This document shows, piece after piece, positions 46,674-60,446 of a stretch of 64,000 nucleotides of DNA. Position 1 is the stretch's first letter; every line of letters starts with the position of its first letter. A program made the position numbers and the translations under genes. The notes under the pieces are model-generated. The model saw nothing but the letters and a program-made list of their open reading frames with translations. It was not told the DNA's origin and did no database searches. The DNA comes from Vishniacozyma victoriae (Eukaryota; Basidiomycota; Tremellomycetes; Tremellales; Bulleribasidiaceae), in NCBI GenBank assembly GCA_017654735.1, contig JADPYG010000091.1:474139-538138 (forward strand), written 5' to 3'.

Positions 46674-48814
46674 ATGGCATCGCAGGCTGCACAGAATGGT
46701 AATCAGACATGGGGCGCACCTTTCCCCGCTCTCCATCTCTGGCCGTTGCAAGACACCTTTTCCATGAAGATGATCCATTTGCCGGATCACCAAAGGGTAG
46801 GTCGCGTCAGGCAACATCAACTGATGTGTAGGTCAAGATAGGTCGACAGACCAACCAAAAGACTGTCCCCGGGGAACGGAATGCCTACTTTGATTCGAAA
46901 GTGCTCTCGAGAACGCACGCCGAGATCTGGACCGAGAACGGAAAGGTATGTTGGACGGCAGGCAGTCAGCTGATGTATAGATCTATATCAAGGATGTCCG
47001 ATCGTCCAATGGAACGTTTGTCAACGGAGAGAGGCTATCGGTAGAAGGAGCGGAAAGCCATCCGGAGGAGCTGAAGAATGAGGACCTGGTTGCAAGTCCG
47101 CCCTGGGTCATTGGGGTTCTAGACTGATTTACAGGAATTCGGTATCGACATTATCAGTGAGGACAACCGTACCATTATCCATCACAAGGTCGCTGCCAAG
47201 GTGTACTGCGTGTTCAACGCGGAAGATGCAGCGCTCAGTGCAAGGTGAGCCCCACAAGGCAAGAACGAGCTGATGTAAGGGAAATGGCGGTATACCAGAA
47301 CCAAGATGCGCGCGGTCCCCGACGCCCAGCAGCTCAGCCCATGGGCTCGCAACCGGTAGGGCCTCAGGTGATGAGTGCGGGAGGTAAAGCACTCAGCTTT
47401 GACTATGTGCTGCAGAAGCTACAAGTGAGTCTTTGGTCAAAGCTCTGACTGACGTCCAGGCCGAGCTCCAGCGTAGCCGAGACGAGAGTGCGGATCTAAG
47501 TGGACTGTCGACTCAGATAAACGAGATTCAAGACACCCTCGCAGGTGGAATGGTGAGCTCATTAGACCGAGTTGTGCTGATCCCAGGCCCCATCACAGAA
47601 CGGAAGTGCTGCCGAATTCATCCCCCCTCAATACCGCTCGACTTCTACCGAGGTCCAAGCTGCCATCGCCGGACCCCACGGTCAACAAGCTGCTGCATAC
47701 GTCACACTCCAGAACCAATTGACTGAAACGCAAACATCACTCGCAACGCACCTCGACAAGATCCGCGACCTCGAAGGCCAAGTGCATGGCCATGAAGCTA
47801 CACGACACGAGGTATCCCAAGTCAAGGAGCAAATGGAAGAGACCAAACGAGAGATGGATCTGCTTCTCGCCAGTACGCGTGGTCGACAACGACGGGTCTG
47901 GGACGATGATGACGATGATGATGCCAAGAGCGTCGCTACCGTCATGCCAGAGGAAGACGATACACCGGATCTGGCCGCTCAAAATGCGGCATTGACTGCT
48001 CGAGTCGAGAGCATGTCGGCCGAGATTGCAGATGTGATCCAATTGTCGAAATCTCTGCAAGCTCAGCACGGTGAAGCCATGTCGGCGGTACAGGCATTGA
48101 CGGATCGAATTGGCGCATTCGAGACGGGATTCACGAGTCGCGTAGCTGAAGAAGTCGGCAAGACGGACCAAAAGTGGGAGAGCTGGAAGGTCGAGTTTGA
48201 GGAGACACATCGCAAAGATCGTGAGAGCTGGGAAGCGGAACGAGAGAGGCTGCGTGGGGTTGTTCGAGAATGGGAAGAAGCCAGTCGGCGTGCGCATGAA
48301 GAAGAGGAGGAGCGTGAGCTCAATGAAGAAATGAGTGGAGAGGAAGGAGAGGTGTCTCTTGGGTGGAAGGATCTGGACGACGAGACGCCAACATTCACGT
48401 CTTCACGTAAAGGACGTCGACGTCGACCCAGTCATCGTGCAGGACTCGCTATTGATGCTCTCAAGGCCGTTGCCGATGCTACCGGCTCGTCGACACCCAA
48501 GCAGACGCTTCAAGAACTGGATACAGGCAGGAATGGACCGCGCATCCGGGCATCGAAAGCGAGAAAGGTCGAGCTGCCTCGTACAGGGTCTGCAAGTACC
48601 ATCAGGGATGAAAAGGATTCGTCGGATAGCGGAAAGTCGTCTGTGGGTGGTGCGGTGAACGAGGGCGAGGAATTGGAAAAGAGGACGCGATCCATAGCAC
48701 AGGTAAGCACCATCTGTTTGGGCTATTTTTGGAGCTGACTCGTAGCCGACCATCATCTTTACCGTGATTGCTGTAGCTGTAGTCGCTGGAGTGTATTTAA
48801 ATCATAGAGAATAG
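46674..48814 (+). CDS. FHA-domain tail-anchored protein (SLMAP/Far9-Far10/Vps64 type)
   Basis: Start MASQAAQNGNQTWG. The N-terminal FHA phosphothreonine-binding domain spans about the first 160 residues: VKIGRQTNQKTVPGERN, SKVLSRTHAEIWTENG, IYIKDVRSSNGTFVNGERLS (the GR, SRxH and NG signature residues are all present) and EFGIDIISED. Coiled coils follow (AELQRSRDESADLSGLSTQI; QVKEQMEETKREMDLLLAST; long Glu/Arg-rich helix around 48180-48350). The last exon adds a C-terminal membrane helix, TIIFTVIAVAVVAGVYL, followed by NHRE: a tail anchor for ER or nuclear envelope. This layout matches the SLMAP-like subunit of STRIPAK (Far9/Far10), which recruits the phosphatase complex to membranes. It lies 122 nt after CIR1. 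Confidence 0.87.
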
Positions 48815-48923
48815 GCTGTTATTTTGTTGTACTCGAAGATAGATAAGATGGTTACGTCATAGCCACACGTTACTCTTTACTTGATATCATATCATCCTTT
48901 TGCATCTTTATATACATACTACC

Positions 48924-50786
48924 ATGGTCAATTACCTTAGAGAGATAGTCTCGGGCAAGAAGGCGAGGTTCATAGACCACGAGACCAATCTCGACCTCGT
49001 CTATGTCACCGACAGAATCCTCATGTACGTGACCTGGTCCTTGGGAGCGCGCACTGACTGTCAGAATGGGCTGGCCTGCTACTGGAATCGCAAGCGTGTA
49101 TAGGAACAAGAGACAGGACGTATTAAAGTTCATCAACAGTCGACATGGCGACAAATGGTGGATCTGGAACTTGTGAGTACGGTATGGAAAGGTTTATTGA
49201 CGCATAGATGTCCTTTATACGAAAACGCGTACTCGGCCGAGAGTATGAGCGGGCGAGTCTCTCGATACCCATTCCCCGATCATCACGCTCCTCCCCTATC
49301 GCTACTACCTCTTGCTGTGCGAGAAATGAATGCATGGCTCGACGCGGATTCAGAACGAGTCGCTATCATCCACTGCAAAGCTGGCAAGGTGAGAAATGGT
49401 GGGAGGTCTAGCTGACGTCTAGGGTCGTTCCGGTACTCTACTCTGCTCCTATATCCTATCTCTATCCGAGCTACCACCCCCTCCCCAGCTCGACAGCTCG
49501 TACTCTTCAAAAGACTTGGCGAAACGCGAGGAAAAGAAGGGTGATCGGTCCGGATGGGTGGTCGTGGGAGGTGCGGATGCGGTTGCCCAGGTCCCAGCCG
49601 ATGGAGACAACGAGTCCAGCTCTTATAACGAGCTTGAAGGATCAGGTGCAAGCCACGAGGTCAGAGACGTCGGATTGAGTCGACACTCTACACCGGAATC
49701 GCTGTCCACATTGTCACGATCATCCACCTCGTCCGGTCAAATCCAAGTCACCTCCTCACCCGAATACGAGCCCATCGCTGTCGGAGATGACGGTGCTCCT
49801 GGATCTGTCGGCCAGCAGGATAGGGGCGATGGGAAAGTGGATGCTGTTTTCAAACTACACTCGAGTCGAAGGATGAAGCCGAGTAGTACTGGACGAGGAG
49901 TCTCTATTGCAAGCCGTACGTCAAACTCAGAGGAGCAAGACTGACAGTCAGAGAGGCGATGGATACGCTATGTCCACCTGCTATTCTCGAATCAAGCCCC
50001 AACATCCTACCTGTCCAAACAAGAAAGCCGTATTCGACTGGTATCGATCACAATGTACCTCACACCCCCGTCAGGCTGGAAGAAGCCAATCACCTCGTTG
50101 ATTGTCGGGTCCGATGCGGGTCGTGGTAAAGCATGGGCTTCGGTCGCCCGTTACGATGATGCCTATGTCACCGAGCTCCAAGGAAAGGCGTCCGGGGGAG
50201 TGACATGGGGTGGTGTTGCTGGAGAGGGGGCATACGACTCGCACAAGATGTTCAAGAGTTGCGGCAAGATGGTGGCTACGGATGTGCCTCAGGAGTGCGA
50301 ACAAGAGGTAAGCTGTCTCATAATTATTACGGTGCTCGAGGCGTCGATCGACGTGGCAGAGTCGTGAATGTGCATGGGGCGTCGACGGACTTGGCAAAAA
50401 GGAGAAGGACAACAGCTGACTTATAGGAACGAGTCGTACATCACCTAGTGCCCAAGGCCGAACTCGTCCTTGACCGAGCGCGCGAGATGAAGATCAAATT
50501 CCACTTGGGGTCATTACCCCTCGGGTGGGCTTGGTTCATTCCGGCATTCCACCTTCCGGAACCTATTCCCCCGACTAATAGAACACACACGCTAAGATTT
50601 CCCCGATCGCAAATCGATTTCCCACTAGGTCCAGGGCAGGCGATAGAAGAGATTGTCGTCAAGATCGAAGAAGTTCCAATGACCGACCCGGCCGCGCCGG
50701 CTCCGCTATTGTCCGAACAAGAGGAGAAGCAAGAGGGCCTGGACGACCGGCGAGGCGAGGGCTCGCCATTGGACAAGGTGGAATAG
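48924..50786 (+). CDS. TEP1: PTEN-like phosphatidylinositol 3-phosphatase
   Basis: Removes the 3-phosphate of PtdIns(3,4,5)P3. Starts MVNYLREIVSGKKARFIDHE, followed by the PTEN N-terminal signature LDLVYVTDRIL, GWPATGIASVYRNKRQDVLK and NSRHGDKWWIWN. The P-loop is HCKAGKGRSG, so the CX5R nucleophile and arginine are present and both PTEN lysines are kept. A 34-nt intron (49389-49422) falls inside the P-loop after HCKAGK. A Ser/Gly/Asp-rich insert of over 150 residues follows the catalytic helix. The C-terminal C2-like part includes IRLVSITMYLTPPSGWKKP, ECEQEERVVHHLVPKAELVL and a PTEN-C2-like end, finishing with an acidic tail. Start codon lies 109 nt after the stop of the FHA gene on the same strand. 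Confidence 0.9.
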
Positions 50787-51457
50787 ACTAGTCGGACGGG
50801 TGGGCGCAATGGCTTTTGCGTGAAAAGGCCGGATCCTGGCCATTTCACATTGTCGTAAACCCGAAATGCAAGCCATACCGTTACTGATCGACGCCTGGAC
50901 CTCGCAAAATGGATTTCACTACACACTCCCCATCGGGTGACGCGTTACTGAAGCCGGCTTTATACCTCTTTGGGTCTAGCCTGGACTACGGACTATCCTG
51001 TATTATGCCGAGATCGTTTCCCGAAGAAGACAATTGATGCTTACCACAATTTAGCTGCCCTGTGGATCAATCACAACCCCTGGAACTCGCGTCAAGTGAC
51101 GCACGATGACGGAGGCGCCCAGTCTCATCCGACGATCCCGTGTCTCGGAGATTTTCGTACCTGCCGGAATATCCGGTGCCAAGACCGGCTCGGTAACGAA
51201 TATTTTGATGGTAACCTGAAAAAGTGGCTGAGACCCAATTTTATTGTTTCCTCGATCACGGCCAATCGCCGGCTCGTCAACAAAAAGGCGACTTGAAGGC
51301 AAGTTGACCTATAAAGCTAGGTAAAAAAAATGAATACGTCTCTTCTTCACCCAACTACTCTTAGTCCAAGCACCTCAGTAATCTTACTCACTCCACCCAA
51401 ACCGCCCAACCCTTTCTCCGCCCACCCAATCCTTCTTCTACTCGACCAATCCTCATA
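50787..51457. other. Spacer and promoter of the WSC gene
   Basis: 671 nt with no recognised gene. A TATA-like element is listed separately; C/T-rich sequence runs from 51345 to the start codon, as is usual upstream of strongly expressed fungal genes. Confidence 0.4.
51310..51316 (+). promoter_or_regulatory. TATA-like box of the WSC gene
   Basis: TATAAAG lies 142 nt upstream of the start codon at 51458, followed by an A-run and a C/T-rich stretch. Position and context suit a core promoter, but no transcription start is known. Confidence 0.4.
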
Positions 51458-53523
51458 ATGAAGACCTCTACCCTAATCCCCGTCGTCGCCTACCTTGGCT
51501 TGGCCGGCTACACTGCCGCTGCCCCCGTCAATGTCGAGTCCACCCAGGCTCTCGACAAGCGAACTTTCTGCTTCTTTGGTATCGGATGGGGCTGTCCCGC
51601 TCCAGCCCCCGCACCCGCACCAGCCAAGCCCGTAGCTCCCTCGGCCGCTGTCCCCTCCAAGGCTGTCGTCTCTTCCTCCAGCGCCGTCAAGTCGTCCGCC
51701 GTCGCCTCTTCCAGCGCCAAGGTCGTTTCTTCCGCTGCCGCTTCCTCAAGCGCCAAGGCCGTCGTCCCAACCTCTGCCTCTGCCACCAAGGTATCTACTG
51801 CCGCCTGGTCCCAGTGTACCGACTTTGATTGGAACTCTTGGGGATCCGACTGGACCTGGGGTGGTGGTTTCGACAAAGACTACGTCAAGTCTTGGTACGT
51901 TGCCGAGTACGGTTTCGCCCCTCCTCAGGGCATGAACTGGAAGCAGGTCTCGTCCTTGGTCAGCAAGTTTGGTCAAAAGACCAAGCCCGCTTCCCCCAAG
52001 ACCACCTCCAAGTTCACTGGTAAAGGATGGTACGTCGTTTGCTTTTTTGATGCGAGATCAAGGCTGACCTACAGTTCCAACCCATGGACCTCTGTTGTCA
52101 ACACCAAGACTGCCGTTGTCACTGCTCAGCCCGTTACTTCGACTGCTGCCAGCAAGCCCGCCGTCACTTCGGCTGCTGCCTCGTCCGCCGTCGTCTCCAA
52201 GGCTTCTTCCAGCGCCGCTGCTGCCTCGTCCGCCGCCGCCTCCAAGCCCGCTTCCAGTGCTGCCGCCAGCTCTGCCAGCGCCTCGGTCGCCAAGCCAGTC
52301 GCTTCCAGCTCTTCCTCCGCTGTCGTAGTCGCCCCAGCTTCGTCCGCTGCTGCTTCGTCTGCTGCTTCTTCTGCTGCCTCGTCCGCTGCTGCTTCATCCG
52401 CTGCTGCATCGCCCGCCGCTTCATCGGCTGCCGCCTCCTCCGCTGTCGTTGCCTCCTCGGATGCCGCCCCAGTTGCCTCATCAGCTGCTGCTCCTTCCCC
52501 CTTTGCTGCCGCCCCATCTTCCGATGCCGCCCCCGCCGCTTCCTCCTCCGCCGCCGTCGCCAGCCCATCCCCCGATGCTACTCCTGCCTCATCCGCAGCT
52601 GCTAGCCCATCGGCCGGTACCGGATCTGGCTCTGACGGATCTTCCGGAACCCCCGGAACTGGCTCTGGCTCGTCTGATGGATCTGTCGGTGCTCCCGGAT
52701 CTGGAACTGGTGTCCCAGGAACTGGCGCTGGATCCAACACTGCCACTGGAACCTCCACCTCCGATGCTCCCGTCGCCACCAGCTCCGCCCCCTCTGTCGT
52801 CAACGGTTTCACTGCCGGTGGATGTGTTCAGGAAGTCTCCAACCGTCTTCTGGACAAAGTCCAGACCTCCAGCCCTTCCATGACCATCGAGATGTGCACT
52901 GCTACTTGTGATTCATACGGCTACGTAAGTCCCTGTCCTTTCACCTTCTTTGTGTTCTTAGCTGACAATACAGGCCGTCGCTGGTCTAGAGTATGGATCT
53001 GAATGTTACTGTGGTACCCTTGAGGATATTGAAAACACCTTGGTCTCTGGCGAGTGCAAAATGGCCTGTTCTGGAGATTCCTCGGAGGTTTGTGGTGGAC
53101 CCAACGCCATCAACATCTACATTGATGCCTCCAACGTCCCCGCCACTGTTGTCCTCCCCTCCGGTTGGACCACCTACGGAGTTGTCACCGAGGGTCAGAA
53201 TGGTCGACTCCTTCCCATCCAGATCCTCAATGACCAGACCAACACCGTCGAGGTCTGTGCCAATGCTTGCGCCGCAGCTGGCTACACCATCTCCGGTACC
53301 GAGTACTCTAGCGAATGTTACTGTGGAAACGCATTCTCTGCTGTAAGTGACCACAAAAGATGTTTGTTTATGATGCTGACGACCTCAGGCCGCCAACGGA
53401 GGTCAGCTTGTCGACGATTCCGCCGCTTTCATGACATGTTCCGGAAACGGTGCGCAGAAATGCGGAGGACCTTCCATCCTCAGTGTCACCTCCGCCTACG
53501 GAAACAACATCCCTTCAGCCTAG
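51458..53523 (+). CDS. Secreted/cell-surface protein with two WSC domains and a Ser/Ala-rich region
   Basis: The N terminus MKTSTLIPVVAYLGLAGYTA with APVNV following is a signal peptide, and a dibasic KR at about residue 34 suits a Kex2 site. A Pro/Ala then Ser/Ala-rich stretch leads to a folded segment (WSQCTDFDWNSWGSDWTWGG; WYVAEYGFAPPQGMNW), followed by about 250 residues of Ser/Ala repeats and a Gly/Ser spacer. Two WSC modules end the protein: one with CVQEVSNRLL, MCTATCDSYGY, EYGSECYCG and CSGDSSEVCGG; the second with CANACAAAGYTISG, EYSSECYCGNAF and CSGNGAQKCGG. WSC domains bind carbohydrate in cell walls. No C-terminal membrane helix is seen, so it is probably wall-attached or secreted rather than a Wsc sensor. 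At least three introns. Confidence 0.88.
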
Positions 53524-53956
53524 ACTTTGTAGACAGACAGTAGTTTTCCATCCTTCTTCATTATTTATACCCTATGAAGTACTGTACACTTCATTCAGCA
53601 AGCTGCCTGCAATCCTTGTATCCGGTTGACGATTTCTGGCGCTTCCAACGTATGGAATGCATGGTATAGCCCAAGATATATCAGGTCGAAAATTACGATG
53701 ATAAAGTTAAATTGTGCCACAAATTGAGAATATTGATTCCAGTTGATTCGGTGGATGTGGAGGCAGATTCTTAAATGGGGGTATCAATTAAGTGATCCAA
53801 CGCCACGCCCGCGTCACTGTCACCCACCCTCACCTCGTTCTCGATTCATCCTTCCTTATCAACCACCTCTCTCTCTCTCTTATACACAAGGCAGTAGTAG
53901 AGACACATCCACAGTACATTTCACCGCATACCTACCACTAGAGATCCCCATACATC
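53524..53956. other. Spacer and promoter of CDC48
   Basis: 433 nt between the WSC gene and CDC48. A CT dinucleotide run lies at about 53866-53881, close to the start. TTC and GAA triplets near 53635-53660 give a loose heat-shock-element-like pattern, too irregular to call. No gene is seen. Confidence 0.35.
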
Positions 53957-57035
<3,079 letters not shown>

Positions 57036-57111
57036 ATGGTCAAGAGTAGGAACAAGTATGATTGAAGAGAATAAATATGATGCATCGCACTGTAGAATGA
57101 TACACTTGCTC

Positions 57112-58030
57112 TCATGATTCAGGAGCGAGGGCTAACCAGTACCCGACGATAGCCTCAACCACCTCGGGTTCCGTTATAGGGCCCAGTCGCTTGTGGCCTA
57201 CAATTCCAAGCGCTTCCAAAGATGGGGCTGGCGAGTCGTAAGAGCTCGGCACCAGACCGTAGTCGATTCGAGCTAGCAGATGTTGACTTCGTGCGTCGTC
57301 AAAGATCAGGTCGTGAAGTGTAGGCCAATACATCCGAAAATCGGGCCACTGTATGTCAGCGTTTATTGTGCTGTCTAGACATACCATTTTATCGATAGGA
57401 AAGCCGTCGTCGATATCGTACCAACAAGGCGACATCTCCTCAGTACTGAGCGTGAGCCAGACTCAACGTAGAACTTGTGGGAGAGCGTACTCTTCAACTG
57501 GTGTTGTCTCGCTATCCACAAAGCAGAAATATACGCCAATGTCGACTATGGCGGATGGTTTTCCAGCAGTCGGTAGGGTGAAAATGATGCGACCACACCT
57601 GAACAGATCCTCGGGCGAGACAGATAGACCTGATTCCTCCTGGGGATATCAGTTGGACACGACGGCTCGAGCGTGAATTGCTGACGAATAATTCGCGTCT
57701 AGCGCACTCGTCCATCGTTTCGCCTGGATCCAGTTTACCTCCATAGCCGTTGACACTGGGCTATCAGTAACTTTTTTAAGAGATGAATGATGACCCACAT
57801 TCCCATTCCAAAGCCTCGCTTCTTTTCGCCTAGGAGGATCTTGGACCGTGAGCTTAGTGCTGATATTACCATCATACCTTTCGGTTGGGTCTGTCAACGA
57901 CAAAAATAAGTGAAAAGGTGGGTGTGCCGTTGTGGTCAACATTAGAGGCAGTGGGCGTCTCTTTGTACAGTAACACTTTGGTCACTTCTGTTTCAGAGAA
58001 CGGGGATGGCGCAGGAGGGTTCAGAGCCAT
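57112..58030 (-). CDS. NUDIX hydrolase, MTH1-like (oxidised purine dNTPase)
   Basis: Minus strand from MALNPPAPSPFSETEVTKVL. Removing a 38-nt intron (57877-57840) joins FVVDRPNRK to ILLGEKKRGFGMG, and the next splice gives NGYGGKLDPGETMDECARRE followed by LFEESGL: a complete Nudix box, GX5EX7RELXEEXG. The sequence before and after the box (KKRGFG; RCGRIIFTLP; WYDIDDGFPIDKM; WPDFRMYWP) parallels MTH1/NUDT1, which clears 8-oxo-dGTP and related oxidised nucleotides. The C-terminal extension of about 50 residues (LIFDDARSQHLLARIDYGL and onward) is longer than in human MTH1. It sits convergent to CDC48 and 158 nt from the divergent derlin gene. Confidence 0.85.
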
Positions 58031-58188
58031 GATGAATGAGGAGATATGGATGGTCATTAAGCCTTTACGACAAGATCAGCCCACATGACGCTGCCACGTG
58101 TAGTCGACTTTCTTCCCCACCCTCTTCACCGTCATCCATCACCTCATTGCCTATATCACCGTACACTCGCTTTCTATTACAGCCCATT
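58031..58188. promoter_or_regulatory. Compact divergent promoter, NUDIX / derlin
   Basis: 158 nt between divergent start codons. It is C/T-rich on the plus strand toward the derlin start. Contains CACGTG-like CCACGTG at 58093-58099, an E-box-type palindrome that could bind a bHLH factor (inference). Confidence 0.4.
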
Positions 58189-59321
58189 ATGGCCGACTTC
58201 TCTGCAGTTTTCAATTCGGTGCCGCCTGTCACAAGGTCCCTGCTCCTCGGTACAGCGGTCGTCACTGGGTACGTGGACCAAGCAGGAAGGTAGATACGAA
58301 GACTGATTTCCAGACCATGCCTACTCGGCTTGCTATCACCCTACCACGTACGTCAATCTCATGCTGCGCATATCACAAGTCGCTGTCTGCGTTGACAATT
58401 GAGACTGATTATCAGGCTGCTCTACTCTGGCATCGTGTAGCTCATTTCGAGGTACGTCACCACATTGTCACCCTTTTTTAACGATTAGATATGGCGTCCA
58501 GTGACTGCCTTCTTCTACGGTGGTAAGGCCTTAGTCTAGAGAAGCAGAGCCATACTGACGATCTACAGGCGCCGGCTTCCCTCTATTGTACGACTTCTTC
58601 CTGATATACCGCAATTCCTCCTCGCTGGAAAAGGATACCTAGTGAGTAAGCTCTCGCTGCCATGTCCTGACGGTTCAGCTCCAATGATACCGCCGAATAC
58701 GCATGGCTACACCTCATGCTGGCAGTATTCATCCAGGTAGGTCATAGCAACGTGACCATCTAACATCAGATCTTGAGCGCCCCGCTCGAAATACCTTTTC
58801 TATTCAGACCACTGCTCCACGCTCAGACCTACACTTGGTGCCGTGCGAACCCCACGATGAAGATCTCTCTCTTTGGTCTCCTCACGATCCCCACAAGCTG
58901 TACGTGATATACCAATCATCTCGCTGACATTGTCAGTATACCCATTCGCATTGATACTGCTTGATCTCATCACGGGCGGCACTGGCAAAGCTCTCGGTGG
59001 AATCGTGGGTCTGATTGCTGGACATCTGTGGTATGTCGACCCGAGTGGGCTGGTCCTCAGCTGACTTGTAGGTGGTTCATGTCGATCTACCTGCCCAAGC
59101 ACGCAATTCCTCGTCATCGCAGACCCAATCCACTCAGTACACCGAGTCGATTCAGACGTCTCTTTCCTCGCCAAGGAAGAATGGAGCAAGCATCTGCTAT
59201 ACAGACTCGCTCGACAGCTACGGCCACTGGTCGCCAGGCCTCGGCTCCAGACAGTGACGCATTTCAGGCAGCACGTCACCGATGGGGTACTGGCAATCGG
59301 CTCGGTGGTGAGGGACTTTAG
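58189..59321 (+). CDS. DFM1: Derlin (Der1/Dfm1 family) with C-terminal SHP box
   Basis: Rhomboid pseudoprotease of the ER membrane used in ERAD retrotranslocation. Small exons give MADFSAVFNSVPPVTRSLLL, GPCLLGLLSPYH, ALLWHRVAHFE, IWRPVTAFFYGGAGFPLLYD with FFLIYRNSS, EYAWLHLMLAVFIQI and LSAPLEIPFLFRPLL. The IWRP(V/L)T-FF segment is the derlin signature, and membrane helices continue with MKISLFGLLTIPTS, LYPFALILLDLITGG and GGIVGLIAGHLWYW. The cytosolic tail is basic and Ser/Thr-rich and ends RHRWGTGNRLGGEGL, in which WGTGNRLG matches the SHP box that binds Cdc48/p97. The SHP box favours Dfm1 or Derlin-1/2 over Der1, which lacks it, but the symbol is tentative. Confidence 0.88.
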
Positions 59322-59598
59322 TTAGAAGTACTTTATGTCGGACGTAGAGATTGACCTCGCAATCTATACATGCATCAAAAATAATCATAGGACCCTCTCA
59401 TGAAACGGTCTCGGCTTGCGGCCGTGGCTATCGATAGCCTGATCACACCGACAAGTCGGCTGAACGAACAATCACTGCCAATTCACTGAAGATGGATTAT
59501 TTCGAACTGACGATGCATGACTGCCACGCAGTCTAAATGTCTGCGGGACTGATGCTACGCGCTGCGACCAGCACGCGAGATCGAGGAAGATGGCAACC

Positions 59599-59604
59599 AA
59601 AAAA
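59599..59604 (-). terminator. Pol III terminator of tRNA-Ala
   Basis: A run of six T on the minus strand starts four nucleotides after the discriminator-proximal end of the tRNA gene, as expected for RNA polymerase III termination. Confidence 0.75.
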
Positions 59605-59607
59605 GAT

Positions 59608-59704
59608 GGACGAGCAGGGAATTGAACCCTGGACCTCCTGTAAACCAGATGCTTAACAGTTGTTATTTGCTAAACAGATGCGCTACCAACTGCGCCACCC
59701 GCCC
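59608..59704 (-). tRNA. tRNA-Ala (AGC) with a 25-nt intron
   Basis: On the minus strand the gene folds as a full cloverleaf: acceptor stem GGGCGGG with CTCGTCC, D arm GCGC..GCGC, anticodon stem TCTGT/ACAGG, T arm CAGGG-TTCAATT-CCCTG. The anticodon AGC lies at 59671-59669 in loop TTAGCA. The pair at positions 3 and 70 is G:U, the main identity element of alanine tRNA, which confirms the reading. A 25-nt intron (59667-59643) follows base 37, the canonical place. Internal promoter boxes are TGGCGCAGTTGG (A) and GGTTCAATTCC (B). No encoded CCA, as is normal in eukaryotes. Confidence 0.92.
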
Positions 59705-59958
59705 TCAATGTTTCCTGTCTGTCTTGCAGCAATATGAACATCAGTACGCCGAGCGAGGGCCCAGATGCTGTGTTCTTGTTAAGACAAGTTGAGAGTACAG
59801 CACAAATAATCATTGACTGCATGTCATCTAGCCTGGCATGCATCTGTCAAGGGTCAGAGGACTGACTGTGTCCTGTTGCTGGACACAAGTATTGGTAGAG
59901 TAGGCCTTGTGACTTTGGGATCATGTCAAAGACAAAAAGTCTGAAAGCAGGATAGAGC

Positions 59959-60320
59959 AATGCCTCTACTGTTGGACTTGGAGCTGTCTTAGCCCAACTG
60001 GATGGGAACACAAGGAACACCCCATTGCTTCTCTATCAAGGTCTCTCATAGCAGCAGAGAAGAATTATACAGCCTCTGAACTAGACTGCCTTGGTATTGT
60101 TTGGGCTGTCAACAAGTTGCAACCTTACATTGAGGGATTGCCTTTCGAGCTCATTACAGACCATTCTGCCCTTCAGTGGCTGTTTGACTTCAAAGGAGAC
60201 AAAAGAGGATTGCTTTGCTGGTCCATGAAGCGTCAACTTATTGCAGACTTATGTTACAACTTGTTCCCGGGAAGGCCAGATAAAGCCGGAGCCAAGATAG
60301 ATAACAACTGTTGTAGGGCA
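59959..60320 (+). mobile_element. Ty3/gypsy retrotransposon relic (RNase H part of pol)
   Basis: Conceptual frames read NASTVGLGAVLAQLD, then after a one-base frame change EHKEHPIASLSRSLIAAEKN, YTASELDCLGIVWAVNKLQP and ITDHSALQWLF, which is the RNase H domain of Ty3/gypsy polyproteins (compare DAS..GAVL, KNYSATELE and TDHKAL patterns). The first catalytic Asp position reads Asn (codon 59959-59961) and an in-frame stop precedes it, so the copy is dead. Residual similarity continues to the GRPDKAGAKIDN stretch near 60300, matching the YRPGKEN..ADALSR region. Reverse transcriptase and integrase are missing. It lies about 250 nt from the 5' end of the tRNA gene. Confidence 0.8.
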
Positions 60321-60446
60321 AACTTGAGTAGAGAGCACGTGGGGTCTCTACTGCTAGACCAGTGGGTCAAAGATAAACACCCAAAGGGATGTATAAGACT
60401 AGAAGTGTGTAAACTGACTAGGAAGGGCTTGAAGGATCCCAATTAA

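Noticed and set aside
52126..52812. Minus-strand open frame of 228 codons, Ala/Glu-rich
   Set aside because: Exact antisense of the Ser/Ala repeat region of the WSC protein; the GCT/GCC/TCC repeats have no stops in any frame.
53635..53660. Heat-shock element upstream of CDC48
   Set aside because: TTC and GAA triplets are present but the 5-nt spacing of a true element is not kept.
57853..57877. Apparent 25-nt intron in the NUDIX gene
   Set aside because: Using the acceptor 13 nt further on gives a 38-nt intron and restores ILLGEKKRGFG, the MTH1-type sequence before the Nudix box, so the shorter intron is wrong.
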